From assembly GCA_938743325.2 (NCBI GenBank), contig OW568865.1, positions 558,001 to 622,000 on the forward strand: 64,000 nucleotides of DNA, given 5' to 3'. The position numbers and the translations under genes are program-made. Positions 49,547 through 59,705 of the stretch are shown piece by piece. The first letter of the stretch is position 1, and each line of letters begins with the position of its first letter. Source of the DNA: Pycnococcus provasolii. Taxonomy: Eukaryota; Chlorophyta; Pseudoscourfieldiophyceae; Pseudoscourfieldiales; Pycnococcaceae. Under the pieces are notes generated by a model. The model was not told where the DNA came from. It was given only the letters and a program-made list of their open reading frames with translations, and ran no database searches.

Positions 49547-52378
49547 ATGAAAATGGCTGCTCACTCACGCTCTCACTCCTCTTGTCTCATGGTGCTCCTT
49601 GTTGCACTTGCAGCTTGCACATACGTGGGTGCCCAGCAAACACCCACCAAGCCCAACGTCGAGTACTACACGCTGCCGGACTTTGGAGACCTCGAGGACC
49701 CACACGGTGTCTCAGGATGCGAAATACCCGCGACGTACCCAGGTGGATACGGTTTCGCTTTTGCGGGAAAGGGTTTGCCCAATCCCTTTCCAGAGGGCGA
49801 CAGCGTTAAGTCGGTGATGAAGGCGACGCCGTTCGCCACCAGGTTGGACGCTGAAGGCAAGTCTGTGTGGACCAAACATTCAGCACACTTTGGACAGGGT
49901 GGGTGGGCGCTCGGCTGCGTGGCGGCCGAAAACCACCTCTTCGTCGTGGGCTCGATCGTCCCGGCGAGTGCGAGTGTGATCGCTGGCCAGTTTGCGCTCT
50001 ACAAGATGAACCCGCAGACGGGCGCCGTCGTCTGGAGCTTCTACAAGCCGGACACCACGGCCCCCGGGGAGGTGGAGGAGGGCGACGTGGCGCAACCTCT
50101 CATGGCTGGCTTTGAGAGCATCACGCTGGCACCCGACGGCGGCGCCATCGCCTGTGGACAGCAAGGCGCGAACGACATCGAAGGGTACAAGTCAGCGGGT
50201 AACCCGGTGAACGACGGCTCCACCATACGCGCGTATGTCGCGTACTTCACCAAGGCGATGTTGGCAGCCTCCACGCCACCGACGGCGCCACATTGGATGG
50301 TTGAGCTGAAGAACGGCGGAACGTGCAAGAAGGCGTTGGCTGTTGCAGACGGCAACATCTACGCGGTGACTGGCCCGCAGAATGAAGACGGCATGGCGTT
50401 CGTGTACAAGCTCAGTGCGGCTGGAGCAATTCTCTTCGAGACGAACCTGACGGCACCGCTCGCAGATGCGCACGAGCCGACGGACATCGCCGTCAACGGC
50501 AATGTGTTGGCAGTCAGCGGCCACGGCATCCCGCCATACAACGCGGCCAAGAAAAAGGGCATCGACGGCGCGGTGACGTTTCTCGATGCGACGACCGGCG
50601 CCATCAAGAAGACGGTTTGGGTGTTCGCCGAGACGAATGCGGTTAACGACAGGGGCCAATTCGCCGGCGTGGATCTGAATCCGCCGAAGGATGTTCTCGT
50701 CTACGAAGAATGCTGGAGCGTCGTGCCGAGCAAGACGACGACGGGCTTCGTCGTCACGTGCGGTAGTGGTATCGAAGGCTGCGATAAAGTCACGCCCGAA
50801 TCAACCAAGGCGATCTGCGACGCTGACCCTCGCAAAGATTGGAGGTCGTACTGCTTTGGCATTGATCCGGAGGGCGTGAAGCAGTGGGAACGAGTTGACA
50901 GCGCCTTTGATTACCAGCCAGCGGATGCTGGCCATGAAAAGGCGTGGTCGACAGCTTCTGAGTACATCATCAACACCGCAGATAATGGATTTTATCTTGT
51001 GCAAGATGAGGCAATTGGGCTTGGTGCTGTGAAGCTATCGTCGGACGCCCCTACCACGACGACGACTACCACGACGACGACGGCGGCTCCCACGACCACG
51101 ACGGCGGCTCCCACGGCGGCTCCCACGACCACGGCGGCTCCCACGACTACGAACACGACGATGCCGGTTCTGGATCCAAACGCGCAGTTATGCCAGGCCT
51201 ACCCGACGGCGTGTCAGGCGAAGGATGATGACGGTGAGATTTGCTACTTGGCCTTCACGAACTTTTCGCAAGCGAATGAAGAGAACGACTGGTCGAATCC
51301 AAGTGAGACGTGCAAGCAGTTTGATCGTCCCAAGTGCATCAAGGCGCTCCTTGAGACGGAGTTCACGTTCCCAGTCATCGCCGAATACGCAGAGTTCCCG
51401 GGCACGGCAAAAGAGCTCATCACCAACGCAACAGACAAGGCTGGCATGATGTCAATCTTGAAGATGTGCGATGGCGCTGACTTAATTTGCGTTGCTTACC
51501 CCGCGACGTGCGAGGTGAAGGATTCCATGGGAACGCTGTGCGTGTCTCAGTTCATGAACTACGGCAGTTCTCTCGAGCAATCGCGTGAGGATCCGTCGTG
51601 CGAGGGTCTCGAAAAGGGTGGCGTCACGAAGGAGTGCCTGCCGCTCTTGGTGGAGTCAAAGCTCGACTTCAAGACCGTGGATGGTTCGCCCATGTTGTCG
51701 AAGGATGACGCTGACGGAATGTTGTCTGTGATCAACGCTTGTGCCACGGGCACGCCGCCTCCTGAAACGGGAGACGGAGGAGACGAGGAGCTGACGCCAA
51801 TCGACGCGTCGGTGACGCTGGCGGGCATGACGAAGGACCAGTTTGACGCGGATAAGTTCGCCACCGCGATGGCGAATACGCTGGAAGTCAACACAGATGA
51901 CATTAAGGACGTGAAGCCTGAGGAAGTGGCCTCATCGTCGAAGCGTCGTTCCCTGACTGCGATTGACCTTAAGGTTTCGTTCAAGGTGGCTGTGAAGGAT
52001 ACGATGGAGGCGACAGAGGCTAGCGAGAAGTTGACCGAGGCTGTCGAGAATGGCTCGCTCGGGACGAATCTTGAGGAGGCTGGCATCACAGGCTTCTCAA
52101 GCATCAAGGCGCCCATGGTGGCTGTTGACCAAGCGCCGGCGGGGGCAACACCGACGCCAGCAGCGCCGACGCCGACGACGACCAAGGCACCTACGACGAC
52201 GACGACCAAGGCGCCGACGACGACCAAGGCACCTGCGACGACCAAGGCACCTGCGACGACCAAGGCGCCGGCGGTAAAGGCGACCACGGCTGCGGTGAAA
52301 ACTTCAGGTGCTCAGCAGTCCGTTGGTGGGCTGGTTGCTGTGAGCTTTGCTGCTGCCATCACTGCGGCGATGCACTAA
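49547..52378 (+). CDS. Secreted Thr-rich, probably GPI-anchored surface protein, copy 1
   Basis: The 943-residue protein has a signal peptide (CLMVLLVALAACTYVGAQ). An N-terminal beta-propeller-like domain of about 470 residues follows, with repeats such as YKMNPQTGAVVWSFYKP. Then come a mucin-like (Thr)n/TAAPTTT linker and two related six-Cys-type modules (LCQAYPTACQAKDDDGEICY and ICVAYPATCEVKDSMGTLCV). Next is a SEA-like domain with RRSLTAIDLKVSFKV, then a TKAPTTTT repeat and a short hydrophobic tail (GLVAVSFAAAITAAMH), typical of GPI addition. It is therefore likely cell-wall or surface located. No enzyme motif is visible. The frame is intronless and open upstream, but the signal peptide fixes the start. 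Copy 2 lies 470 bp downstream in tandem. Confidence 0.8.
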   Translation: MKMAAHSRSHSSCLMVLLVALAACTYVGAQQTPTKPNVEYYTLPDFGDLEDPHGVSGCEIPATYPGGYGFAFAGKGLPNPFPEGDSVKSVMKATPFATRLDAEGKSVWTKHSAHFGQGGWALGCVAAENHLFVVGSIVPASASVIAGQFALYKMNPQTGAVVWSFYKPDTTAPGEVEEGDVAQPLMAGFESITLAPDGGAIACGQQGANDIEGYKSAGNPVNDGSTIRAYVAYFTKAMLAASTPPTAPHWMVELKNGGTCKKALAVADGNIYAVTGPQNEDGMAFVYKLSAAGAILFETNLTAPLADAHEPTDIAVNGNVLAVSGHGIPPYNAAKKKGIDGAVTFLDATTGAIKKTVWVFAETNAVNDRGQFAGVDLNPPKDVLVYEECWSVVPSKTTTGFVVTCGSGIEGCDKVTPESTKAICDADPRKDWRSYCFGIDPEGVKQWERVDSAFDYQPADAGHEKAWSTASEYIINTADNGFYLVQDEAIGLGAVKLSSDAPTTTTTTTTTTAAPTTTTAAPTAAPTTTAAPTTTNTTMPVLDPNAQLCQAYPTACQAKDDDGEICYLAFTNFSQANEENDWSNPSETCKQFDRPKCIKALLETEFTFPVIAEYAEFPGTAKELITNATDKAGMMSILKMCDGADLICVAYPATCEVKDSMGTLCVSQFMNYGSSLEQSREDPSCEGLEKGGVTKECLPLLVESKLDFKTVDGSPMLSKDDADGMLSVINACATGTPPPETGDGGDEELTPIDASVTLAGMTKDQFDADKFATAMANTLEVNTDDIKDVKPEEVASSSKRRSLTAIDLKVSFKVAVKDTMEATEASEKLTEAVENGSLGTNLEEAGITGFSSIKAPMVAVDQAPAGATPTPAAPTPTTTKAPTTTTTKAPTTTKAPATTKAPATTKAPAVKATTAAVKTSGAQQSVGGLVAVSFAAAITAAMH

Positions 52379-52408
52379 GCTCTATAGGTAGCAGAAAGAC
52401 GTTAACCT
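51141..52408 (+). repeat. Homogenised 3' half, copy 1
   Basis: This 1.27 kb stretch, from the Thr linker through the stop codon and about 30 bp of 3' flank, is nearly identical to 54567-55858. It differs by a few substitutions and a 24-bp length change in the TKAP repeat. Confidence 0.85.
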
Positions 52409-52846
52409 TAAAAATCCTTAAAAAAGGTCGGTTGTATGCTGCAGCGCTTCGACTTTACCTTCGAGCGCGACGAGCTGACGTAAAAGTACGACTTGACGTT
52501 GAATTTGAGTGAGAACCGCGCGACGGCTTGCGATGAGGAAGCTTCACTCCCATGTCACACCTTGCAAGTTCACGCACGCGGCCGGCCTGGCACCTGGGAG
52601 GGGAGGAGAGCTTGACAGGTGGCACCTCACCTGATGCAGGCCTGACGGATATCAGCCTCACTGGCAAGGGCCAAGGGGGGCAAGCTTGCAAGTATCCCCC
52701 TAGCTAACCCTATTACCCTAACCCTCTCGGCGGGCCGCGGAACTGGGCCGCGGACTGGGCCGCGCCATTCATTCTCGCCTTCCCCCCCTCTCTCTCACAG
52801 GCTCACAGGTGTTCCCGCCCTCCCAAACACGCCTTAGTCTATCACG
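52379..52846. other. Spacer between the tandem surface-protein genes, with telomere-like motif
   Basis: No gene seen. CTAACCCTATTACCCTAACC lies at 52703-52726, about 120 bp upstream of the copy 2 ATG, followed by a GGGCCGCGGA-type GC-rich stretch and a short CT tract. Confidence 0.5.
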
Positions 52847-54436
52847 ATGGGGGCATCCATGGCGTCACTTTTAAGGCTGTGTACGGCGACCCTCATCGTG
52901 CTCGTCGGCCTGGAGTGGTTGGTCGACGTCTCCGCCGGGTTCACCAACGACGCCTCGCTGACGGTGGGCACGCCGCCACGTGCGCTGTGGTACGAAGTAA
53001 TTGGCGCAGACACGTTTGGCGGAACCGCGGCGCACGTCGTCCACGGCGCGGGCACGTACGACGGTGGGACCATCGGGTGTGGCACGTTCAACGTGCAGGG
53101 CGGTCCAGCTGGAGACAGTCTCGGCTCTATCAACCAAAACGGCTTCGTGGTGAAGGCCGACGGAGCTGGGAAGAAGGTTTGGATCTACAAGAGCGTCGTC
53201 CTTGGCTATTATGGCTCGCTCCTCTCTTGTGTAGAAGGCCCCGCAGCTGACGGCTATGCCATCTACGCAGTGGGCATCACTTGGACGGGAGATGCAAACA
53301 TGTACGACAGGTTCATGGTCAAGATTGATGGCGCGACGGGAAACGAGATCTGGAAGGTAAATTTCCCCGAGCCGACTGTCGCTGGACGAACTGGAAAGAA
53401 TGGCGCGCTGGAGTTCATCGACATCGATACGGCGGGCAACGTGTACGTTTCAGGCTTCGTCAATGGCGCCGACCAAATGAATATTGGTGAATTTAAGAGT
53501 GGCGGTAAGCCCGAGGCTTGCCACGCGTTCGCAGGTAAAATGCCTGCATCGGCAATGATGAGGTCCACGCCGCCGGCCGAGTCCGACTTCGAGTGGACAA
53601 CGTACGAATGGAGTATCCCAGACGTGGTCTCGGGCTCGTCGATTCGTGCTCTGTCAGATGGCGGTGCAGTCATGCTCACGCGCATTTTAGAGGTGCCCGC
53701 AGTCTTCAGGCTCAGCGGCACGGGTGCCGTTGTCTGGAGGTAAGTTTTTGGAAGTTTGATCACTGCAAGTTACAACAGAATTCGCGAAAGTGCAAGGGCG
53801 CACCTTCTACAGGCACTCACTTGAAATCCAACTAATTCACCCATACGACTCAGGACGAACCTTCCAGATAGCACGCAAGGTGCGGCAATCGCGGTTTCCA
53901 AGGACGAGAGTTACTATGCTGTGGCGGGGCTGGTTTTCCTTTCCAATGGGGGCATTGACGCCTCATTCTCGCGCATCAACAATGATGGTACAGTCGTTTG
54001 GTCAACTTCTTACGGTCATCCAACGCTAGTGAAAGTAGGCGAGGAATGCTGGGGCGTGCAGACCGTAGTAGACTCACTTGGCGAAGGTATCATTGCGGCG
54101 TGCGGGATGGGTGTGGAGTCATGTCCTGACCCTCCCTCGTCGTGGAGCGCGGACTTAGCGGCAGCGTGCAATGGTTTCGACACTACGTGGAGAAATTACA
54201 ACTTGCGCGTCTCGCCAGCCGACGGGTCTCTCATCTGGAGTCGTGTGGATGCTTATAGAGATGCAGAGGGTGGAACAGAAAATGGCGCGACGGAGTATGT
54301 GGCAATTACATCGGACGGAGGCTCTGTGTCTTTTAACGACAACGACTCAGGCATTGGGCTATTGCGCCTCGCGCCGTTGGATGGAAGCACACCAACAACG
54401 TCGGCGCCCACGACGATGGCAACGACCACTATGGCA

Positions 54437-54487
<51 letters not shown>

Positions 54488-55828
54488 GCCACGACCCCGA
54501 CCACGACCACGACAACGGCATCAACTGCACCTGAGACGGAAACGGCTCCCACAACCACGGCGGCTACCACGACTACGAACACGACGATGCCGGTTCTGGA
54601 TCCAAACGCGCAGTTATGCCAGGCCTACCCGACGGCGTGTCAGGCGAAGGATGATGACGGTGAGATTTGCTACTTGGCCTTCACGAACTTTTCGCAAGCG
54701 AATGAAGAGAACGACTGGTCGAATCCAAGTGAGACGTGCAAGCAGTTTGATCGTCCCAAGTGCATCAAGGCGCTCCTTGCGACGGAGTTCACGTTCCCAG
54801 TCATCGCCGAATACGCAGAGTACCCGGGCACGGCAAAAGAGCTCATCACCAACGCAACAGACAAGGCTGGCATGATGTCAGTCTTGAAGATGTGCGATGG
54901 CGCTGACTTAATTTGCGTTGCTTACCCCGCGACGTGCGAGGTGAAGGATTCCATGGGAACGCTGTGCGTGTCTCAGTTGATGAACTACGGCAGTTCTCTC
55001 GAGCAATCGCGTGAGGATCCGTCGTGCGAGGGTCTCGAAAAGGGTGGCGTCACGAAGGAGTGCCTGCCGCTCTTGGTGGAGTCAAAGCTCGACTTCAAGA
55101 CCGTGGATGGTTCGCCCATGTTGTCGAAGGATGACGCTGACGGAATGTTGTCTGTGATCAACGCTTGTGCCACGGGCACGCCGCCTCCTGAAACGGGAGA
55201 CGAAGGAGACGAGGAGCTGACGCCAATCGACGCGTCGGTGACGCTGGCGGGCATGACGAAGGACCAGTTTGACGCGGATAAGTTCGCCACCGCGATGGCG
55301 AATACGCTGGAAGTCAACACAGATGACATTAAGGACGTGAAGCCTGAGGAAGTGGCCTCATCGTCGAAGCGTCGTTCCCTGACTGCGATTGACCTTAAGG
55401 TTTCGTTCAAGGTGGCTGTGAAGGATACGATGGAGGCGACAGAGGCTAGCGAGAAGTTGGCCGAGGCTGTCGAGAATGGCTCGCTCGGGACGACACTTGA
55501 GGAGGCTGGCATCACAGGCTTCTCAAGCATCAAGGCGCCCATGGTGGCTGTTGACCAAGCGCCGGTGGAGGCAACACCGACGCCAGCAGCGCCGACGCCG
55601 ACGACGACCAAGGCACCTACTACGACGACGACCAAGGCGCCGACGACGACGACAACTAAGGCGCCTACGACGACCAAGGCACCTGCGACGACCAAGGCAC
55701 CTGTGACGACCAAGGCGCCGGCGGTAAAGGCGACCACGGCTGCGGTGAAAACTTCAGGTGCTCAGCAGTCCGTTGGTGGGCTGATTGCTGTGAGCTTTGC
55801 TGCTGCCATCACTGCGGCGATGCACTAA
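52847..55828 (+). CDS. Secreted Thr-rich, probably GPI-anchored surface protein, copy 2 (two exons)
   Basis: Exon 1 is 52847-53739, exon 2 is 53854-55828, giving about 955 residues. The intron (53740-53853, 114 bp) starts GTAAGT and ends CAG. Splicing gives ...VVWRTNLPDSTQGAAIAVS, which lines up with FETNLTAPL...DIAVNG of copy 1. The layout is the same: signal peptide, propeller-like domain, Thr linker, two Cys modules, SEA-like domain, TKAP repeat and GPI-type tail. The N-terminal halves have clearly diverged, while the second halves are almost identical, including 3' flank. That pattern points to gene conversion or a partial recent duplication. Copy 1 lacks the intron. No catalytic function is visible. 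Confidence 0.82.
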
Positions 55829-55858
55829 GCTCTACAGGTAGCAGAAAGACGTTAACCT
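54567..55858 (+). repeat. Homogenised 3' half, copy 2
   Basis: Near-identical partner of 51141-52408, with one extra 8-codon TKAP unit. Confidence 0.85.
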
Positions 55859-55950
55859 AATGCATTTAGGATGGGAATTAAAACTGGACGTTTTCACAAG
55901 TCCAGACATCTACGACGACGATTTTTACAAATGTTGTAAACCGATGCGCT

Positions 55951-56099
55951 ATACCCCCTGGCGCTGCGCGGGCTCTTCGGGAGGGTGCGCGCAGCACTAA
56001 CTGCTAGGATCTTTGGTCGCTGGGAGTGTAATGTGAGCTCTTTTATGTGTGGGTGAGCCCACCACATCACATTCATTCCTTCACATCAACGTTATCCCC
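55951..56099 (-). repeat. Split direct repeat B2, outer end
   Basis: 149 bp, identical to 57698-57846. It contains a short inverted pair, GCTGCGCG and CGCGCAGC. Confidence 0.85.
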
Positions 56100-56189
56100 C
56101 TCAGTATAGTACTGGATGTGTGGGTAGACAGAAAGTTGGGAGCGGGCGGGCGGGAAGAAACTTCGACGTTGTGTGTTAACTAGGGCAAA

Positions 56190-56249
56190 CCTCCCCGTCA
56201 CGTGGTTAGACCTCCCCGTCACGCGATTAGACCTCCCCGTCACGCGATG
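56190..56249. repeat. Three tandem copies of a 21-bp unit inside the retroelement
   Basis: CCTCCCCGTCACGYGRTTAG-type units repeat three times, directly before a TAGGGTTAGGGTT tract at 56251-56291. Confidence 0.75.
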
Positions 56250-56289
56250 GTAGGGTTAGGGTTACTTTAGGGTTATCTTAGCCCTAATC

Positions 56290-56955
56290 CTAATTTAGCT
56301 TGGAGCGAGCGATCATTAATATCGGTTCGTCAATCAGCTGAATCGGGATGGTCTGGCACTCGTGCACGCGTGGCTGCCATGCGAGGATCGCCGGGTGTGC
56401 AGTGGCATCCTCCATGGTGGTACGCGTCGGGATGTCAGCCACATTGGCCTTCGACGCTACCCATTCGCCCCACAGAGCGATATTGTGCATCGCCAGCAGA
56501 ATGCTAATGCAGTTAGCAATCGCCGAGAGTGACGGTTTTGTTGCGTAACCGTGTATGATGGCAGACAGCGCTGTGGTGTTGTCGCCCAGGTACACGACTG
56601 TGCGGTCCCTCGCCGTGTCCCCAAAGTTCCAAAGCCAGAACAGGAGCACGAGGAGTTCGTACTGGTTGATTGCACGTTCAGTGTGACCCCCGCCGGCAGC
56701 GAGTTCCAAAGCGAGGAATTTCTGGAGCGTTATTGGGACGGTTGTCGCCGCGATTCCAGTGGCGGTTGTTGCCAGGTCCTTCCACACGATCGCGATGCGC
56801 GGTGTGCTCCCTCCAGTGGCGTCGCCGTACACGAGGATAGGCGGACGCGGGGGTCGCCGGCAGTGATGTACTCGTGGCGGTAGAGCCGGTAGCAGCGCGA
56901 CGAAGAAACGTAACGCCGCGCTGAGCGGGCGGGTCGGAACGGAGACGCGACGTCG
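56290..56955 (-). other. RNase H-like part of the retroelement
   Basis: The minus strand encodes a segment with the four acidic positions of retroelement RNase H: VYGDATGG, QYELLVLL, VYLGDNTTAL and a late Asp in ANVADIPTR. It is preceded by a short connection-like stretch. A plus-strand frame at 56989-57306 on the far side encodes a Pro-rich protein with a possible zinc-knuckle (CKDGNCGPSSWCYRNH), which could be a Gag-like piece. The relation between the two is unclear. Confidence 0.55.
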
Positions 56956-57504
56956 GCATCCGGCGCGTGGACGACCGCGCTGTCGGGGGTGCTGGCGGGC
57001 TTGCAGGGGGTAGCAGCTATGCCGCCGCCGGCACCGCCGCCGGCACCGCGCGCAGCCGCGGTGGCAGGTAAGCGTAAGGCGGGCGTCGCCAGCAGCACGG
57101 CTGACAGGCCGCCGAGGCAGCAGCGGCTGTCGAAGCCGTATGGTGCCCCGCCGCCTGACGCGAACGGTTACGAGCGGAAGGTGGGGGGCAACCCGAATAA
57201 TCCGGAGGACTGCAAGGATGGGAATTGCGGGCCGAGCTCGTGGTGTTATCGCAATCACCAGCACAAGAAATCCTCGGCGGCGTCGCATACCGCCGCGTCG
57301 CGCTAGTGCGAGCGCGGGGGAACACGGCACGGCTGCCGAGGGCAAGGTTGAGTTGCGACACGCAGAGCGTGAAGTAGCGGCGCATAGTGCTGAGAGAGGG
57401 AGAGAGTGTGAGTCAGCACAGGGGGAGAGGAGCGCGACGGTGTAACACGGTACCGTGTAACTGGCTCAGAGCGCCACCGTCAAAACGTGTAGGGTGGGTG
57501 GGTG

Positions 57505-57846
57505 GTTCAAATTCTGGATGTCGTCGTTGTTTCCCGACGCCATCGCTGGATCGCGTGGATCGTATGCACGACGAATGAGGATGCTACCCACGGGGGTGGG
57601 GTTCCATCTAGAGGGGTTTCTTTTCTCGGACTCATCACTGGGCATCCGATTCACTGCTCGCTACGAGGGTATACTTTCCGGATGAATCCTCCAAGGAATA
57701 CCCCCTGGCGCTGCGCGGGCTCTTCGGGAGGGTGCGCGCAGCACTAACTGCTAGGATCTTTGGTCGCTGGGAGTGTAATGTGAGCTCTTTTATGTGTGGG
57801 TGAGCCCACCACATCACATTCATTCCTTCACATCAACGTTATCCCC
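57505..57846 (-). repeat. Central B1-A2 junction repeat
   Basis: A2 is 57505-57698 (identical to 59314-59507) and B1 is 57698-57846 (identical to 55951-56099). The two meet at a TA-containing junction, as expected for a recombination joint. Confidence 0.85.
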
Positions 57847-57870
57847 AATGTTACTGAATTACCAATGATC

Positions 57871-59463
57871 CTACAAAGGCTGCGGCTGCAGCGGCGCCGT
57901 GTGGCTAACGAGCGAGTAGTCAGCCGGCATGAGGTACGGCGCAGCGTAGCCTCCCTGCCATGGCCACTGGTCGACTGGCGTGCGAGCCATGGCGTTCTTG
58001 ATCGCCCGGAGCGTGCTGAGGAGCACCGATGTGGCGTAGTTTTCCGCAGCTGACGGTGCGTAGCGTTCCGGCATGACCGCTGACGCTGCTTGCAGCGGGC
58101 GGATGTGGCGCTCGGTCGGCGTCAGTGGCACGGCGTGATCGTGCTGGGCCCCCGATAGAGCCCATCTGCCGATTTCATTAGCATCCATGGGAGGCATGAG
58201 AAAGGCCTTGGCGGACTCCGTGAGCACATGGCGCGGGGAGTGCTTCGTCATCAGCTGTGCATACGGCACGGGGACCCCGGCGGCGAGCAGGCACCCGCGC
58301 AGCGACTGTACGGCACGCTCGCCGAGACACGGTGCGGACAGCCATGCCCGCGCACTGCGGGGGTCTCCCGTGTCGCGCTGTCCCGTTCGTGCAGCAGTGT
58401 CACGAAGGAGAGTGGAGTGGTGCGGCACCGCTGCGGACATGTGCAGAAGCATGTCGAATGCGAGCGTACCGCCCTCGAGTCCAACTGTGGGCATCCACGA
58501 CGGGCGCCTGCGCATGCGCATGCGGTTAGGGTTTTTGTCGATCGCCCGTGCTGTCGCTAGCTCCGCGCTGATGCGGACCAACGTCGCCTGCACAAATTGT
58601 GCATGGCGATTGCACGAGAGTGCCATGGCATGCCACGCAGCGGCATGGCATCGGAGGAAGACCGATTGGCTGCGGTCGGAAGCCAGGCGTTCCAGCGCGA
58701 TTACCATGCGTATCGAGAGCGCCATGGCGGGCTGCGATGGTGGTGGCGGTGCAGGCACTACGTGCCCCACCCTTGCCAGTGCGGGCGTAGGCGACACTTC
58801 GAGCCCGAAGTGCCGCTGCAGCCAGGCGAGAGCCCTCGCCAGAGATTGTCGTACTGACGATCCCGTAGTGATGCGCGCTGTGGGGGAGCCCCCCCGTCGC
58901 GCAGCATCATCGCGTCTGCCACGAGCACGCTCGCGGGCGTCCGTGTCTGCCTTTTCAAGGTACGCGAATGCCACGAGGGGCGTGATGGTCACGTCGCGCG
59001 CCCGGGCAAACTGTTGCAGTTCGTCCAGCGCCCGCGCGCCGACGGCGATGGTGTCCGGCGCGAATGTTGCTGCCAGGCGGAGGTGGATCGTGAGCGTAGG
59101 CGCCACACCATGACGGGTGAGCTGCGAAACGTCGATCCCCAGCGGAAAGGCAATCGCCTCGGGAGGCAGGATGCCGAGGAGTCGTCGTGCTGCACGGTAG
59201 CACGCGGCGTGCTGGAAGTCCACCGCCGATGCCCCCTGCGAACTGCCGCGCAGTGTGGCATCCGACGGGATTGCCATGCGGGCAACCGCTGCATTCCAAA
59301 CGCCGAGAAACGCGTTCAAATTCTGGATGTCGTCGTTGTTTCCCGACGCCATCGCTGGATCGCGTGGATCGTATGCACGACGAATGAGGATGCTACCCAC
59401 GGGGGTGGGGTTCCATCTAGAGGGGTTTCTTTTCTCGGACTCATCACTGGGCATCCGATTCAC
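57871..59463 (-). other. Tyrosine-recombinase-like frame of the retroelement
   Basis: An open frame of about 530 codons begins inside repeat A1. The first half is Ala/Arg-rich without a recognised fold. The second half has TKHSPRHVLTESAKAF followed by EIGRWALSG and a later conserved Tyr region, resembling the HxxR...GRW...Y arrangement of tyrosine recombinases. Assignment rests mainly on this block and on the split-repeat structure. Confidence 0.5.
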
Positions 59464-59507
59464 TGCTCGCTACGAGGGTATACTTTCCGGATGAATCCTC
59501 CAAGGAA
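59314..59507 (-). repeat. Split direct repeat A1, outer end
   Basis: 194 bp, identical to 57505-57698. It encodes the first 50 or so codons of the recombinase-like frame, so A2 carries a second copy of that start. Confidence 0.85.
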
Positions 59508-59550
59508 AATTTATTGAAAAATTGCCCCCCGTCCGGAGACCCGAAAACGG

Positions 59551-59572
59551 CTTCTGGAAGTTGTCCGGAAGG
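59551..59572 (+). promoter_or_regulatory. Heat-shock element upstream of HSP20
   Basis: CTTCTGGAAG at 59551-59560 is a perfect nTTCnnGAAn pair, followed by a TCCGGAAGG unit in near-regular spacing. It lies about 135-155 bp before the HSP20 ATG. Heat-shock factor binding is the expected role. Confidence 0.55.
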
Positions 59573-59705
59573 CCTTTTGGAAGGGGAAATCTGACAGTCT
59601 GGAAAAAAAGTGCCCCGTCAGCTTGGATGAATCTCCTTCCCTCCTTCCGCCTTTCGCTTGTCATTTTTCACGTTCACTTCACCCGCCATTGATAGTTCTA
59701 CCGCA

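Larger units (their letters stand above)
55951..59507 (-). mobile_element. Tyrosine-recombinase (DIRS/PAT/Ngaro-like) retroelement with split direct repeats, incomplete
   Basis: Read on the minus strand the order is A1 (59314-59507), interior, B1-A2 (57505-57846), interior, B2 (55951-56099). A is 194 bp and B is 149 bp, and each pair looks identical. Split direct repeats of this A1-B1A2-B2 form are the mark of PAT- and Ngaro-type elements, which use a tyrosine recombinase rather than an LTR integrase. Parts recognised are a recombinase-like frame and an RNase H-like region. I see no reverse transcriptase, so the copy looks incomplete. The identical repeats point to a recent insertion. Confidence 0.7.
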
